Notes under the pieces: model-generated
Databases searched by the model: none
Seen by the model: the letters and a program-made list of their open reading frames with translations, nothing else
Told to the model about the DNA's origin: nothing
Source: Candidatus Cryptobacteroides merdigallinarum
GTDB lineage: Bacteria > Bacteroidota > Bacteroidia > Bacteroidales > UBA932
Assembly (NCBI GenBank): GCA_017694655.1
Contig: JADIMQ010000092.1
Location: 1-37,465, forward strand
Reading direction: 5' to 3'
DNA: 37,465 bases
Program-made: the position numbers and the translations under genes
Shown here: piece after piece, positions 8,468 to 20,675 of the stretch
How the letters are laid out: each line of letters starts with the position of its first letter
How positions within the stretch are numbered: position 1 is the first letter of the stretch

Positions 8468-9061
8468 ATGGCGGACAAGATGACAAAAGAACAGCGGCAC
8501 AAATGCATGTCGCATATCCGTAGCCGGGACACCGGTCCTGAACTGGTGGTCCGCAGGGCCCTTTTTGCCGCCGGTTTCCGTTTCAGGGTGAATGTCTCCT
8601 CCCTCCCGGGAAGTCCCGACATAGTGCTGCGGAGGTACAACACCGTGATATTCGTCAACGGCTGCTTCTGGCACGGGCATGCCGGATGCCGGCTCTATGT
8701 GCCTCCCAGGAGCAATGTTGATTTCTGGCGCAGGAAGGTGGAACGGAACCGCAGGAGGGACACTGCCGTGGCATTCAGGCTCGAGGCCCTCGGATGGAAT
8801 GTGGTAACAGTCTGGGAATGCAGCCTGTCCCCGAAGCGGAGGAAGGAGACTCTTGCCCTGCTTGGGGACAGGATAAGGCGGAACGGCGAGACGCACAGGC
8901 AGGAGCTCGCCCGGCGCCGGGAAATGAGGGCCGCACTGCGCTCCGAGCACTCTTTCAGGAAGGCCCGTACCGCCGCCCTCCTCGGCGAGGTTGACAGTAT
9001 CTGCCATATACCTGCGTCGGTGCGCAGGGCTTCCGAGGACGAGGATATGCAGGATTCATGA
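8468..9061 (+). CDS. vsr: Very short patch repair (Vsr) DNA mismatch endonuclease
   Basis: 197 aa; MSHIRSRDTGPELVVRRALFAAGFRFRVN, LPGSPDIVLRRYNTVIFVNGCFWHGHAGC, FWRRKVERNRRRD, LGWNVVTVWEC. Confidence 0.92.
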   Translation: MADKMTKEQRHKCMSHIRSRDTGPELVVRRALFAAGFRFRVNVSSLPGSPDIVLRRYNTVIFVNGCFWHGHAGCRLYVPPRSNVDFWRRKVERNRRRDTAVAFRLEALGWNVVTVWECSLSPKRRKETLALLGDRIRRNGETHRQELARRREMRAALRSEHSFRKARTAALLGEVDSICHIPASVRRASEDEDMQDS

Positions 9062-9088
9062 TTGTCCGAGCAGGAGTACGAATAAAAG

Positions 9089-9301
9089 AGGGCGACACAA
9101 AAGAGATTTTGTGTCACCCTCAAACGTCTTTCTTCGAAGCCATTGACGAACAGAGAGCAATTGTGCTTGCACAAATTGCCGAGGTGAGGATATGGAAAAA
9201 CTTCAGTTTAACCTGGACCCATCCTAACCCCCTATTAGGGGGATATCGCACCTACCCGGTGCGGTCCCTACGGGACTTTTTTGGGGTTTTTGGGTCACCC
9301 T
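9089..9301 (+). repeat. Mosaic hairpin repeat, copy 2 (A-B-C-D-right arm)
   Basis: A hairpin 9089-9120; CAAACGTCTTTCTTCGAA 9121-9138; C module 9145-9227; D hairpins 9228-9276; right arm TTTTGGGTCACCCT 9288-9301. Confidence 0.85.
9145..9227 (+). repeat. 83-bp C module, second copy (identical to 8355-8437)
   Basis: Letter-by-letter identity over 83 bp. Confidence 0.95.
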
Positions 9302-9351
9302 CTTTCTCTTAATCTGTAAGCCTTTGCCGGACTTTTCAGTCCTTTCCTGGC

Positions 9352-12477
<3,126 letters not shown>

Positions 12478-12675
12478 TTAAATATTATTAGTTTTATGGG
12501 TGATTTGCCGGATTGCCGGAAACGGTCTACAAGATAAGAAACAGTTTTGAATCAAAAAAAGATTTCTTGACTGAAATTTCCTGTGACCGGGCACGGTGTC
12601 TGTTTTCTTTTTCATATTGTCCGAATTTTTTTTGAGAAACAGTCCGGGATATGATGTTCCGTTTCTTTAAATGCC

Positions 12676-12683
12676 TATTTTTG
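12676..12683 (+). promoter_or_regulatory. Candidate -7 element (TATTTTTG) upstream of the GH16/HTCS operon
   Basis: Matches TAnnTTTG; about 30 bp upstream of the start at 12714. Confidence 0.4.
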
Positions 12684-12713
12684 TGACATGACAACCCTTG
12701 ATAAAACTGGAAA

Positions 12714-13514
12714 ATGATGAAGAACCGGATTTTTCTTGCGGCAGCGCTCTTTGTGACAGCCGCTTCAGCCTTCAACTGTTCTGTGGAACCGCGGTGGAGG
12801 CTCTCCTGGGAAGAAGATTTTGAATCGGAGACCATAGACTGGTCCGTGTGGAGCCATACCGCCAGGGGGACGGCCGACTGGCAGAACACCCAGTCATCCG
12901 ACCCGGAATGCTTCGGCTTCAGGGACGGCAATCTCCTGCTGAGGGGCATAGTCAACGAAGACAGGACTGCGGATACCGCCGCCTACCTCACTGGAGGGCT
13001 GTGGACAAAGGGGAAAAAGGCGTTCGCGCCGGGCCGTATGGAGGTCAGGGCGAAGCTCCAGGGTGCGACAGGGGCCTGGCCTGCGATATGGCTTCTCCCT
13101 TACGATACCTCCGACCCGGGGAACAGCTGGCCTGACGGCGGGGAGATAGACATAATGGAAAGGCTCAACTACGACACTGTCGCGTACCAGACAGTCCATT
13201 CCCGCTACACCTATACCCTCGGGAAGGGGGACAGCCCGCGCCAGGGCAGCACTGCACCCATCAATCCGGACGATTTCAATGTCTACGGGGTGGACATCTG
13301 GCCGGACAGCGTGGTGTTCCATATAAACGGGGTCAGGAACTTCGTCTATCCCCGCGTCGCGGAGCTCGACTCTCTCGGGCAGTTCCCTTTCTACAAGGAA
13401 ATGTTCCTGCTTGTGGACATGCAGCTCGGCGGCCAGTGGGTGGGCCAGGTGGACCCGGCTGACCTGCCGGTCGAGATGGAGGTTGACTGGATAAGATATT
13501 ACGAGTGGCGATGA
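12714..13514 (+). CDS. GH16-family glycoside hydrolase (endo-beta-glycanase)
   Basis: 266 aa; export signal; catalytic motif GGEIDIMERLN (ExDxxE); WPAIWLLP; C-terminal VDWIRYYEW. Confidence 0.9.
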   Translation: MMKNRIFLAAALFVTAASAFNCSVEPRWRLSWEEDFESETIDWSVWSHTARGTADWQNTQSSDPECFGFRDGNLLLRGIVNEDRTADTAAYLTGGLWTKGKKAFAPGRMEVRAKLQGATGAWPAIWLLPYDTSDPGNSWPDGGEIDIMERLNYDTVAYQTVHSRYTYTLGKGDSPRQGSTAPINPDDFNVYGVDIWPDSVVFHINGVRNFVYPRVAELDSLGQFPFYKEMFLLVDMQLGGQWVGQVDPADLPVEMEVDWIRYYEWR

Positions 13515-16500
13515 GGGCGGTCCTCCTGCTCCTTGTCCTGGCCCTGCCCTGGCTGACTGCAGCTCAGGGCGGGAAAACCGGCTACCAGGTTTTCGAGAGG
13601 ATTCCTGTCAGGATAGATGCGCCTGTCGTGAACGATATAGTGCAGGACACCACAGGGCTGGTATGGCTGGGCACTAACAAGGGGCTGTATGCGTACGACG
13701 GCTTCACTGTCTATGCGTGCAACGGCCCGGACAAGGCCGTGCAGATACAGTGCTCCGTCCTCTCCGGGGACTCCCTGTGGCTCGGGACAGACAGCGGGAT
13801 ACTGCTTTATGACATAAGGACCGGGAAATACCGGGAACATCCCCTGGACGGCAGGACAGAAGGGGTGGTGCGCAGCATCTGCTGCCACGACGGGAAGGTG
13901 TACGCCGGACATGCTTCGGGTATAGCGTGCTATGACACGGGCAGCGGGGAGATAACCGGAATAAGGGTCACGGACTCAAGAGGCGGCAATATGGCCGTCT
14001 ATGTGCTGGCTGCTGTGGAAGGCCGTATCTATTGCGGGACCTTCGACGGACTGTATCTGCTGGAGGGGGACACCGTCCGGAAACTTAACGGGAACCAGAA
14101 GGACATCTTCGTCTACTCCATCTGCCCTGACGCGAAGAGAAGGTGCATCTGGCTCGGTACGCAGAAGGGCCTGTGGAAATACGGCCCCGGCGACTCCTGT
14201 CCCGTCGCGGTGGAAGAGATAAGGCATTCGGTCATAAATGACATCATAATAGACCGGGACAGCAGCCTTGTCATAGGTTCGGACGCCGGACTTTACATTT
14301 ATGACGGGGCCACGATACGTCATGTCGGCCACGATGCGAGAGACCGTTCCTCCCTGTCCGACAACGATGTGGAGTCTCTGTTTGTGGACAGGTCCGGGAA
14401 CACCTGGGCCGGGACCCATGACGGGGTATCCGTCGCCGTATATTCTGACATCGAGGAGTTCATGCCCCTGAGTTCCTTCACCGGGAACGGCAGGGGCATG
14501 CCGATATCCTCGATGATAGTCCTCGGGAACGGGTCCGGCCTCTGGTGCGGCGGCTCCAACGGCATAGTCTACATAGCCGGGGAAGGTCAGGGCAGGTCCA
14601 GGACCTTCGATATCTACGACAGGAGGAACCCTCTGCCCCACAATTCCGTACATTCCATGTTCCGGGATCCCCGCAACGGCGACATCTGGGCGGCATCCGA
14701 CGGAGGTGTCCTGTATTATGACCGCAGGAAGGGCGCATTCCGGAAGACAGGGCCCGGGATAGAGGACTGGAATGCCGAATGGTGCCACGATGTGGCGGTT
14801 GACGGCAGCGGCAAGGTCTGGGTCGGGACATTTTCCTCTGGAGTACTGAAATATGACAGGGCCGCCCTCCTCGGCGGAAAGGACGTGGCCCCGGAACGGA
14901 TTTTCGTGGACAGTACGGGGGCGGGCCAGGTCCGCAGGGTGCTGCCGGATTCTTCCGGTGCCCTGTGGGTCCTGTACTACAACATCCCCGGCATAGGCAG
15001 GATTGCCCCGGGCAAGGACAGCCTGATGATGTTCGACGTGGCCGGTTACATAGGGGAGGACACTGTCCCCCAATGCATGATCTGTGACGGGAGGTGGAAC
15101 GTCTGGGTCGGGTATGACAGGGGCCTGCTGTGCATAGACACCAGGACTCTCGCTGTAACCCAGGTCCCTTTCCCGGAATGGTCCACAGGGGCGGAGGTCC
15201 TGGGCATGGCCGTATCCGACAGGAACATGTGGCTTACCACCTCCGCAGGGGATGTATGGCAGGTGAGCCTGTCCGGGAAGACCCTGCACAAACTGCCACT
15301 TGTATCGCGACGGTACACTTCCATAGGGTACGACCCGTATGCTGACGCCCTCTTCCTCGGGGCGTCTGACGGCTTCTACAAGGTCCGTCTTCCGGTGAAA
15401 AGGACAGCATATACGTCCCGCAGGGCCTATTTCATGACTGCGGAGATCAACGGAAAGGCATTTCCTGCCGGTTCCGCAGAAGGCGGCCCCGGCATCAACC
15501 TCCGTTTCATGAGGGACATGGAGCTTGGCCCGGACGACAACGCATTCTCCGTGTCTTTCGCGTCCATGAACTTCACCTCTCCCGAACTGGACCAGTACGC
15601 ATACAGGCTCGACCCTGTGAGCGACTCCTGGGAGCCGCTGAAGACAGGGGTCAACACGATATCCTTCGTCAGCCTCATCCCCGGGAAATACAGCCTGTCG
15701 GTCTGCCTCCTCGACGACAAAGGGGAGCCTTCGCCCGGCACGGCCAGCACCCTGGGCATAAGGGTCCGTCCTCCGTGGCTGCTCTCACCCGTGGCCTTTG
15801 TCATCTATCTGCTGGTAATCGCGGTGGTCGTGGTGTGGAGCAGGCACTATTCCAGGATAAGGGAAAGGCTCAAGACTGTAAGTTTCGAGAGGGAGGTGCT
15901 CATGGAGCAGGCGTCTGTGAAGGCGGAGTTCCTGACAGGGATATCCCATGACCTCAGGACACCCCTCAGCCTCATAATAGGGCCCCTCGGCAGAATCCTC
16001 ATGATGCCGGGGAACGACGGTATCCGGAAGCAGCTCGAGGTCATGATGAAGAATGCCGAGAGACTGAATACCCTGCTGGGCAGGATGCTGGACTACAAGA
16101 ATGCCGGTTCCGTGGACCATGTCCCGGCGCATTCCGTCATAGACCTTTCGGACCTTGTGCGCAACTTGCTCTCGAGGTATATGCCGGAAGCCGCCTCCAG
16201 GAAGATAAGGATTTCCTTCAACTGCCAGTCCACCCATGTCTTCTACAGCTGTGACAGCCAGAAGCTGGAGTCTGTGGTGGACAACCTGGTCTCCAACGCC
16301 ATGAAATATACTCCTGACGACGGGAGCATCTATATTTCCCTCTATGTGGACGGATATTCCGGGAAGCTGTACCTGACGGTCACTGACAGCGGTATCGGCA
16401 TACCGGAGAGCGACCTCCCGTACATTTTTTACCGTTTCTACCAGTCCTCGGCGACCCGGGGCAAGATAAAGGGGACGGGACTCGGGCTGTACATGGTGAA

Positions 16501-17392
16501 GAAATATGTCGAGGAGCATGGCGGAAGCGTGTCTGTCAGCTCCGGCGAAGGCAAGGGCACCTCCTTCATAGTGGAGCTCCCTCCGGAGGCGAGGCATAAC
16601 ACCGGACCGGCGGAGGATGCCGGCAAGGAAAGGCCTTACACCATCCTTGTGGTGGAGGACAACGAGGACCTCTCCTCCTTCATGTCCGACCTGTTCTCGG
16701 ACCTTGCCTGCGTATATACGGCCTGGAACGGCAGGGACGGGCTCACCCTCTTCCGCAGGATCCGCCCGGACCTCGTCATAGCGGACATGATGATGCCGAT
16801 AATGGACGGCATGGAGTTCTGCCGCAAGGTCAGGGCCGAGGCTGAAGGGGCCGTGGTGCCTTTAATCATGCTTACGGCGAAAACGGACTATCTCACGGAG
16901 AAGGAATCCATCGAGGCCGGGGTGGATGCGTTCATCCCCAAGCCGTTCAATGCGGAGAAGCTCCGTCTCAAGGTGTCGGCCCTCCTCGGCAAGAGCTCCC
17001 GCCTCAGGGAATCCGTTTCCGCCGAGCCTGCGCCGGCCCCGAAGGAGGCCCACCTGATGTCGGCGGACGAGAAGTTCCTTTCCGAGATAGTCAAGATAAT
17101 AGAGGAGAATATAAGCCTGCCGGAACTGAACGTGTCCTTCCTCGCGGAGAAGGCCGGGGTGTCCACAAAGCAGCTGTCGAGGAAGCTGAAGCCGCTTACC
17201 GGCTATTCACCTGTGGACTATATCAAGAATATACGCATAAAGAGGGCTTCCCTGATGCTGGACCAGGCTCATTTCACCGTCTCCGAGGTCATGTACTCGG
17301 TAGGGTTCACCGACCCGTCCTATTTCGCGAAATGTTTCCAGAGGGAGTTCGGGTGCACCCCGAGCCAGTACCTGAAGGACAGAAAGCGGTAA
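13511..17392 (+). CDS. Hybrid two-component system regulator (HTCS): propeller sensor, Y_Y_Y, histidine kinase, receiver, AraC HTH
   Basis: About 1293 aa; repeated propeller motifs (GLVWLGTNKGLYAYDG etc.), ISHDLRTPLSLI, DNLVSNAMKYT, receiver VIADMMMPIMDG, AraC VSEVMYSVGFTDPSYFAKCFQREFGCTPSQYL. ATG overlaps the GH16 stop (ATGA). Confidence 0.93.
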   Translation: MRAVLLLLVLALPWLTAAQGGKTGYQVFERIPVRIDAPVVNDIVQDTTGLVWLGTNKGLYAYDGFTVYACNGPDKAVQIQCSVLSGDSLWLGTDSGILLYDIRTGKYREHPLDGRTEGVVRSICCHDGKVYAGHASGIACYDTGSGEITGIRVTDSRGGNMAVYVLAAVEGRIYCGTFDGLYLLEGDTVRKLNGNQKDIFVYSICPDAKRRCIWLGTQKGLWKYGPGDSCPVAVEEIRHSVINDIIIDRDSSLVIGSDAGLYIYDGATIRHVGHDARDRSSLSDNDVESLFVDRSGNTWAGTHDGVSVAVYSDIEEFMPLSSFTGNGRGMPISSMIVLGNGSGLWCGGSNGIVYIAGEGQGRSRTFDIYDRRNPLPHNSVHSMFRDPRNGDIWAASDGGVLYYDRRKGAFRKTGPGIEDWNAEWCHDVAVDGSGKVWVGTFSSGVLKYDRAALLGGKDVAPERIFVDSTGAGQVRRVLPDSSGALWVLYYNIPGIGRIAPGKDSLMMFDVAGYIGEDTVPQCMICDGRWNVWVGYDRGLLCIDTRTLAVTQVPFPEWSTGAEVLGMAVSDRNMWLTTSAGDVWQVSLSGKTLHKLPLVSRRYTSIGYDPYADALFLGASDGFYKVRLPVKRTAYTSRRAYFMTAEINGKAFPAGSAEGGPGINLRFMRDMELGPDDNAFSVSFASMNFTSPELDQYAYRLDPVSDSWEPLKTGVNTISFVSLIPGKYSLSVCLLDDKGEPSPGTASTLGIRVRPPWLLSPVAFVIYLLVIAVVVVWSRHYSRIRERLKTVSFEREVLMEQASVKAEFLTGISHDLRTPLSLIIGPLGRILMMPGNDGIRKQLEVMMKNAERLNTLLGRMLDYKNAGSVDHVPAHSVIDLSDLVRNLLSRYMPEAASRKIRISFNCQSTHVFYSCDSQKLESVVDNLVSNAMKYTPDDGSIYISLYVDGYSGKLYLTVTDSGIGIPESDLPYIFYRFYQSSATRGKIKGTGLGLYMVKKYVEEHGGSVSVSSGEGKGTSFIVELPPEARHNTGPAEDAGKERPYTILVVEDNEDLSSFMSDLFSDLACVYTAWNGRDGLTLFRRIRPDLVIADMMMPIMDGMEFCRKVRAEAEGAVVPLIMLTAKTDYLTEKESIEAGVDAFIPKPFNAEKLRLKVSALLGKSSRLRESVSAEPAPAPKEAHLMSADEKFLSEIVKIIEENISLPELNVSFLAEKAGVSTKQLSRKLKPLTGYSPVDYIKNIRIKRASLMLDQAHFTVSEVMYSVGFTDPSYFAKCFQREFGCTPSQYLKDRKR

Positions 17393-17400
17393 AAACAGGG

Positions 17401-17450
17401 AAATTGTCCCGTTTGTCCTTTAAATTGTCCCGTTTGTCTTTAAAAATTGT
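17401..17450 (+). promoter_or_regulatory. Tandem direct repeat AAATTGTCCCGTTTGTC upstream of susC (candidate HTCS operator)
   Basis: Units start at 17401 and 17422 (21-bp period), partial third AAATTGT at 17444; followed by TATATTTG at 17463. Confidence 0.6.
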
Positions 17451-17462
17451 AACCTGAAACCC

Positions 17463-17470
17463 TATATTTG
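17463..17470 (+). promoter_or_regulatory. Candidate -7 element (TATATTTG) for the susC operon
   Basis: Matches TAnnTTTG between the direct repeats and the susC start. Confidence 0.5.
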
Positions 17471-17599
17471 CTTACGATGTTTACCTGAAATCCATTTTCG
17501 GTGACATCTTGTAAGAAGATGTTTGAATTTTGTTCCATAAAAGAATTTCCGGAAAAATTCATGCACCTTCCATGTATAAATAGTAAAACTAACTACATT

Positions 17600-20500
17600 A
17601 TGAAACAGCACCGAAACTTTTTCCGCCTGTTGCTCACAGGCCTGATGCTGCTGTCTTCCCTGCTGGTCAATGCCCAGGTGCATACAGTCAAGGGAACAGT
17701 TACAGACGAGACGGGAGCACCTGTCATTGGGGCAGGTGTCCTTATCCAGGGGACAACAACCGGTACGGTAACCTCCATGGACGGTACCTATTCCATAGAT
17801 GTGGCTCCCGGGCAGATACTTGAAATCAGTTGTGTAGGATACAGGCCGCAGACAGTCGTCCCGGGGGACAGGGCAGTTGTGGATATTGCGCTTGAACCGG
17901 ATGCCACTGTCCTTGAGGATGTGGTAGTGGTCGCATACGGTACACAGAAGAAGGTCACCCTGACAGGCGCGGTGTCCGCCGTGTCCGCGAAAGACCTCGA
18001 GGACATCCCTGTCGCCAACACCACGACCCTGCTCCAGGGACGTATGCCGGGTCTCGTGCTCACACAGAACGGAGCGCAGGCCGGAAACGATACCCCGGAA
18101 ATCAGGATAAGGGGAATCGGGACATTCAACAACAACGACCCGATGGTCCTTATCGACGGCGTGGAGGGTACCCTCTCCCAGATATCCGACATCCCGGCTG
18201 CGGACATCGCGAGCATTTCCGTGCTGAAGGATGCGGCTTCCTCCGCCATATACGGAGTGAGGGCGGCCAACGGTGTTATCCTCATAACAACAAAGCGTGG
18301 CGGCGAGTCCCGCACGAAGGTTACATACAACGGCAGCTACACCCTGCAGACCCCGACCGTGCTCCCGGACTTCGTGGACGGGTACAACTGGGCGCTCATG
18401 TACAACGATGCGCAGAGGGCCCAGGGCTCTACCGGCACACTGTATGACGATGTTGCGCTGCAGAAGCTCCTCGACGGGTCCGACCCTGACCGCTATGCAA
18501 ATACGGACTGGCTCCGTGCAGTAATGCGCAATGCCAGCATGCACCAGCACAACCTCTCGGTTTCGGGCGGCACAAAGAACACTCACTACATGGCCTCCCT
18601 CACCTACTCCAACCAGGAAGGTATAATGCTCAACACCGGGGTGGAGAAAATAGCCTTCAGGACAAACCTTGATACCCGCTACAAACGTTTCTTCTTCGGT
18701 ATCAATCTCTCCGGAAACAGGAACAACGTCACTGAGCCTGCCGTGGCCCCTTCAGGGGAAACCAGTATCATGCGCTATGTCTCGTGGTTTACGAGGCCGA
18801 CAGTGCCTGTGCAGTATTCCAACGGTCTTTACGGCTATGTCGACGGCACCATCGCCGATGCCGAGAAGGTGAAGAACCCTATTGACGAGATGAACCGCGG
18901 CTACCGCCTCAACAACTACTGGAGGTTCAACGGCAAGGCATTCGCCGGCATCGACATAATCGACGGGCTCAAGTTCCAGACGAGCATATCCTACAATTTC
19001 GACTACCAGGCCAAGAAGACATACCTGGACAAGAACCACGCGAGGTATGACGCCGACGGCAACGAGCTCAAGGCCCCTGGCGAGACCAATACGCTGACGG
19101 ACTACCACTGGCGCCAGCTCAGGTGGGCGAATGAAAACCTCCTGACATACGACAAGACTTTCGGAAAGCATACCGTAGGCGTCCTCCTCGGACATTCCAT
19201 CCTCGGGAACCAGATATACATCACCGAGGCCTCGAAGCAGGGATTCCCTACCGAGACCATCTTCCAGCTTGACGGCGGTACCCTGAACCCGACGGCTTCG
19301 GGCAGCCTTGAGGAATACTCCCTGCAGTCGTTCTTCGGAAGGGTGAAGTACAGCTATGCGGACCGCTACCTCTTCGAGTTCACGCTCCGCCGGGACGGTT
19401 CCTCACGTATGCCTAAGAACAACAGGTATGCTACATTCCCTTCGGTGTCGGCAGGATGGGTCTTCTCGGAAGAGCCGTTCATGGCAAAGGCAAGGAACTG
19501 GTTCTTCGGAAAGGTCAGGGCATCCTGGGGAACTCTCGGAAACCAGGAGATAGGCAACTATCCTTACTCTGTCACTCTCGGGGCTGACGGCAACTACTAT
19601 TTCGACCAGTCCGGGAACAAGCAGACAGGAGTGGTGGAGACCTCCGTGGCAAACGAGAATATCAAGTGGGAGACGACCCGCACCGTGAACGTCGGCCTCG
19701 ACCTCGGCTTCCTCCAGAACCGTATCACGGCCAGCTTCGACTGGTATGACAAGAAGACCTACGACATCCTCATGCAGCTGGCCATGCCGGGAATCTTCCT
19801 CGGTACGCTGAGTGCCCCTTACCAGAATGTCGGAGCCGTAAGGAACCGCGGATGGGAGCTCTCGATGAACTACCAGGACCACAAGGGGAACTGGAGCTGG
19901 TATGCAGGCTTCAACCTCTCCCATGTGAAGAATACAATCCTGACGATGGGCAACCTGACCGAAAGTATAGGCAGCAACACCATCAACCGTGTCGGGGAAC
20001 CGATAAACTCCTACTACGGGCTCAAGGCCATCGGGCTCTACCGTACGGATGCTGACCTGAACCGTACCAACGCCGAGGGCAAGGTGGTGGCGACCCAGTA
20101 CGGGGCGGCCCCTGCATTGGGAGACATCATGTACGAAGACTTCAACAACGACGGCAATATAGATGACAACGACCGCCAGATCATAGGTAACCCGTTCCCG
20201 GACTTCACATACGGGTTCAATATAGGCTTCTCGTGGAAGAACCTTGACGTGAGCACATTCTGGCAGGGTGTGGCCGGTATATACCGCTACAGCTGGGAGA
20301 CAACTTCCGACATCAGGGGCAACTTCACGGACCGCTGGCTCGACCGCTGGTCTACTACCAATGTGGACGGGTCCCTCCCTGCACTCGGAAGGTCGGTGAA
20401 CGACAAGATGTCCTCATTCTGGCTTGAAAGGTCCGACTACCTCAGGCTGAAGAACCTGGAGGTGGGCTACACATTCCGCCAGAAAGGCCTGGACAAGGCC

Positions 20501-20656
20501 GGCATTTCTCACATCCGCGTATATCTTTCCGGAACCAACCTCCTTACTTTCACCAAGCTCAAGGACTGGGACCCGGAGAAGACATCAGGAGATACCAGGA
20601 ATGACATCCACCCTAACCTGAGGACATATTCTATCGGTGTTAACATTGAATTCTAA
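17600..20656 (+). CDS. SusC-family TonB-linked outer membrane transporter
   Basis: 1018 aa from ATG 17600; signal peptide; carboxypeptidase-like domain; VVAYGTQKKVTLTGAVSAV; plug and barrel with C-terminal YSIGVNIEF. Confidence 0.95.
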   Translation: MKQHRNFFRLLLTGLMLLSSLLVNAQVHTVKGTVTDETGAPVIGAGVLIQGTTTGTVTSMDGTYSIDVAPGQILEISCVGYRPQTVVPGDRAVVDIALEPDATVLEDVVVVAYGTQKKVTLTGAVSAVSAKDLEDIPVANTTTLLQGRMPGLVLTQNGAQAGNDTPEIRIRGIGTFNNNDPMVLIDGVEGTLSQISDIPAADIASISVLKDAASSAIYGVRAANGVILITTKRGGESRTKVTYNGSYTLQTPTVLPDFVDGYNWALMYNDAQRAQGSTGTLYDDVALQKLLDGSDPDRYANTDWLRAVMRNASMHQHNLSVSGGTKNTHYMASLTYSNQEGIMLNTGVEKIAFRTNLDTRYKRFFFGINLSGNRNNVTEPAVAPSGETSIMRYVSWFTRPTVPVQYSNGLYGYVDGTIADAEKVKNPIDEMNRGYRLNNYWRFNGKAFAGIDIIDGLKFQTSISYNFDYQAKKTYLDKNHARYDADGNELKAPGETNTLTDYHWRQLRWANENLLTYDKTFGKHTVGVLLGHSILGNQIYITEASKQGFPTETIFQLDGGTLNPTASGSLEEYSLQSFFGRVKYSYADRYLFEFTLRRDGSSRMPKNNRYATFPSVSAGWVFSEEPFMAKARNWFFGKVRASWGTLGNQEIGNYPYSVTLGADGNYYFDQSGNKQTGVVETSVANENIKWETTRTVNVGLDLGFLQNRITASFDWYDKKTYDILMQLAMPGIFLGTLSAPYQNVGAVRNRGWELSMNYQDHKGNWSWYAGFNLSHVKNTILTMGNLTESIGSNTINRVGEPINSYYGLKAIGLYRTDADLNRTNAEGKVVATQYGAAPALGDIMYEDFNNDGNIDDNDRQIIGNPFPDFTYGFNIGFSWKNLDVSTFWQGVAGIYRYSWETTSDIRGNFTDRWLDRWSTTNVDGSLPALGRSVNDKMSSFWLERSDYLRLKNLEVGYTFRQKGLDKAGISHIRVYLSGTNLLTFTKLKDWDPEKTSGDTRNDIHPNLRTYSIGVNIEF

Positions 20657-20675
20657 TCATTCGGAGGAACATAAG

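Noticed and set aside
8180-9301. CRISPR array
   Set aside because: Repeats are few, unequal in length, modular and lack regular spacers or cas genes.
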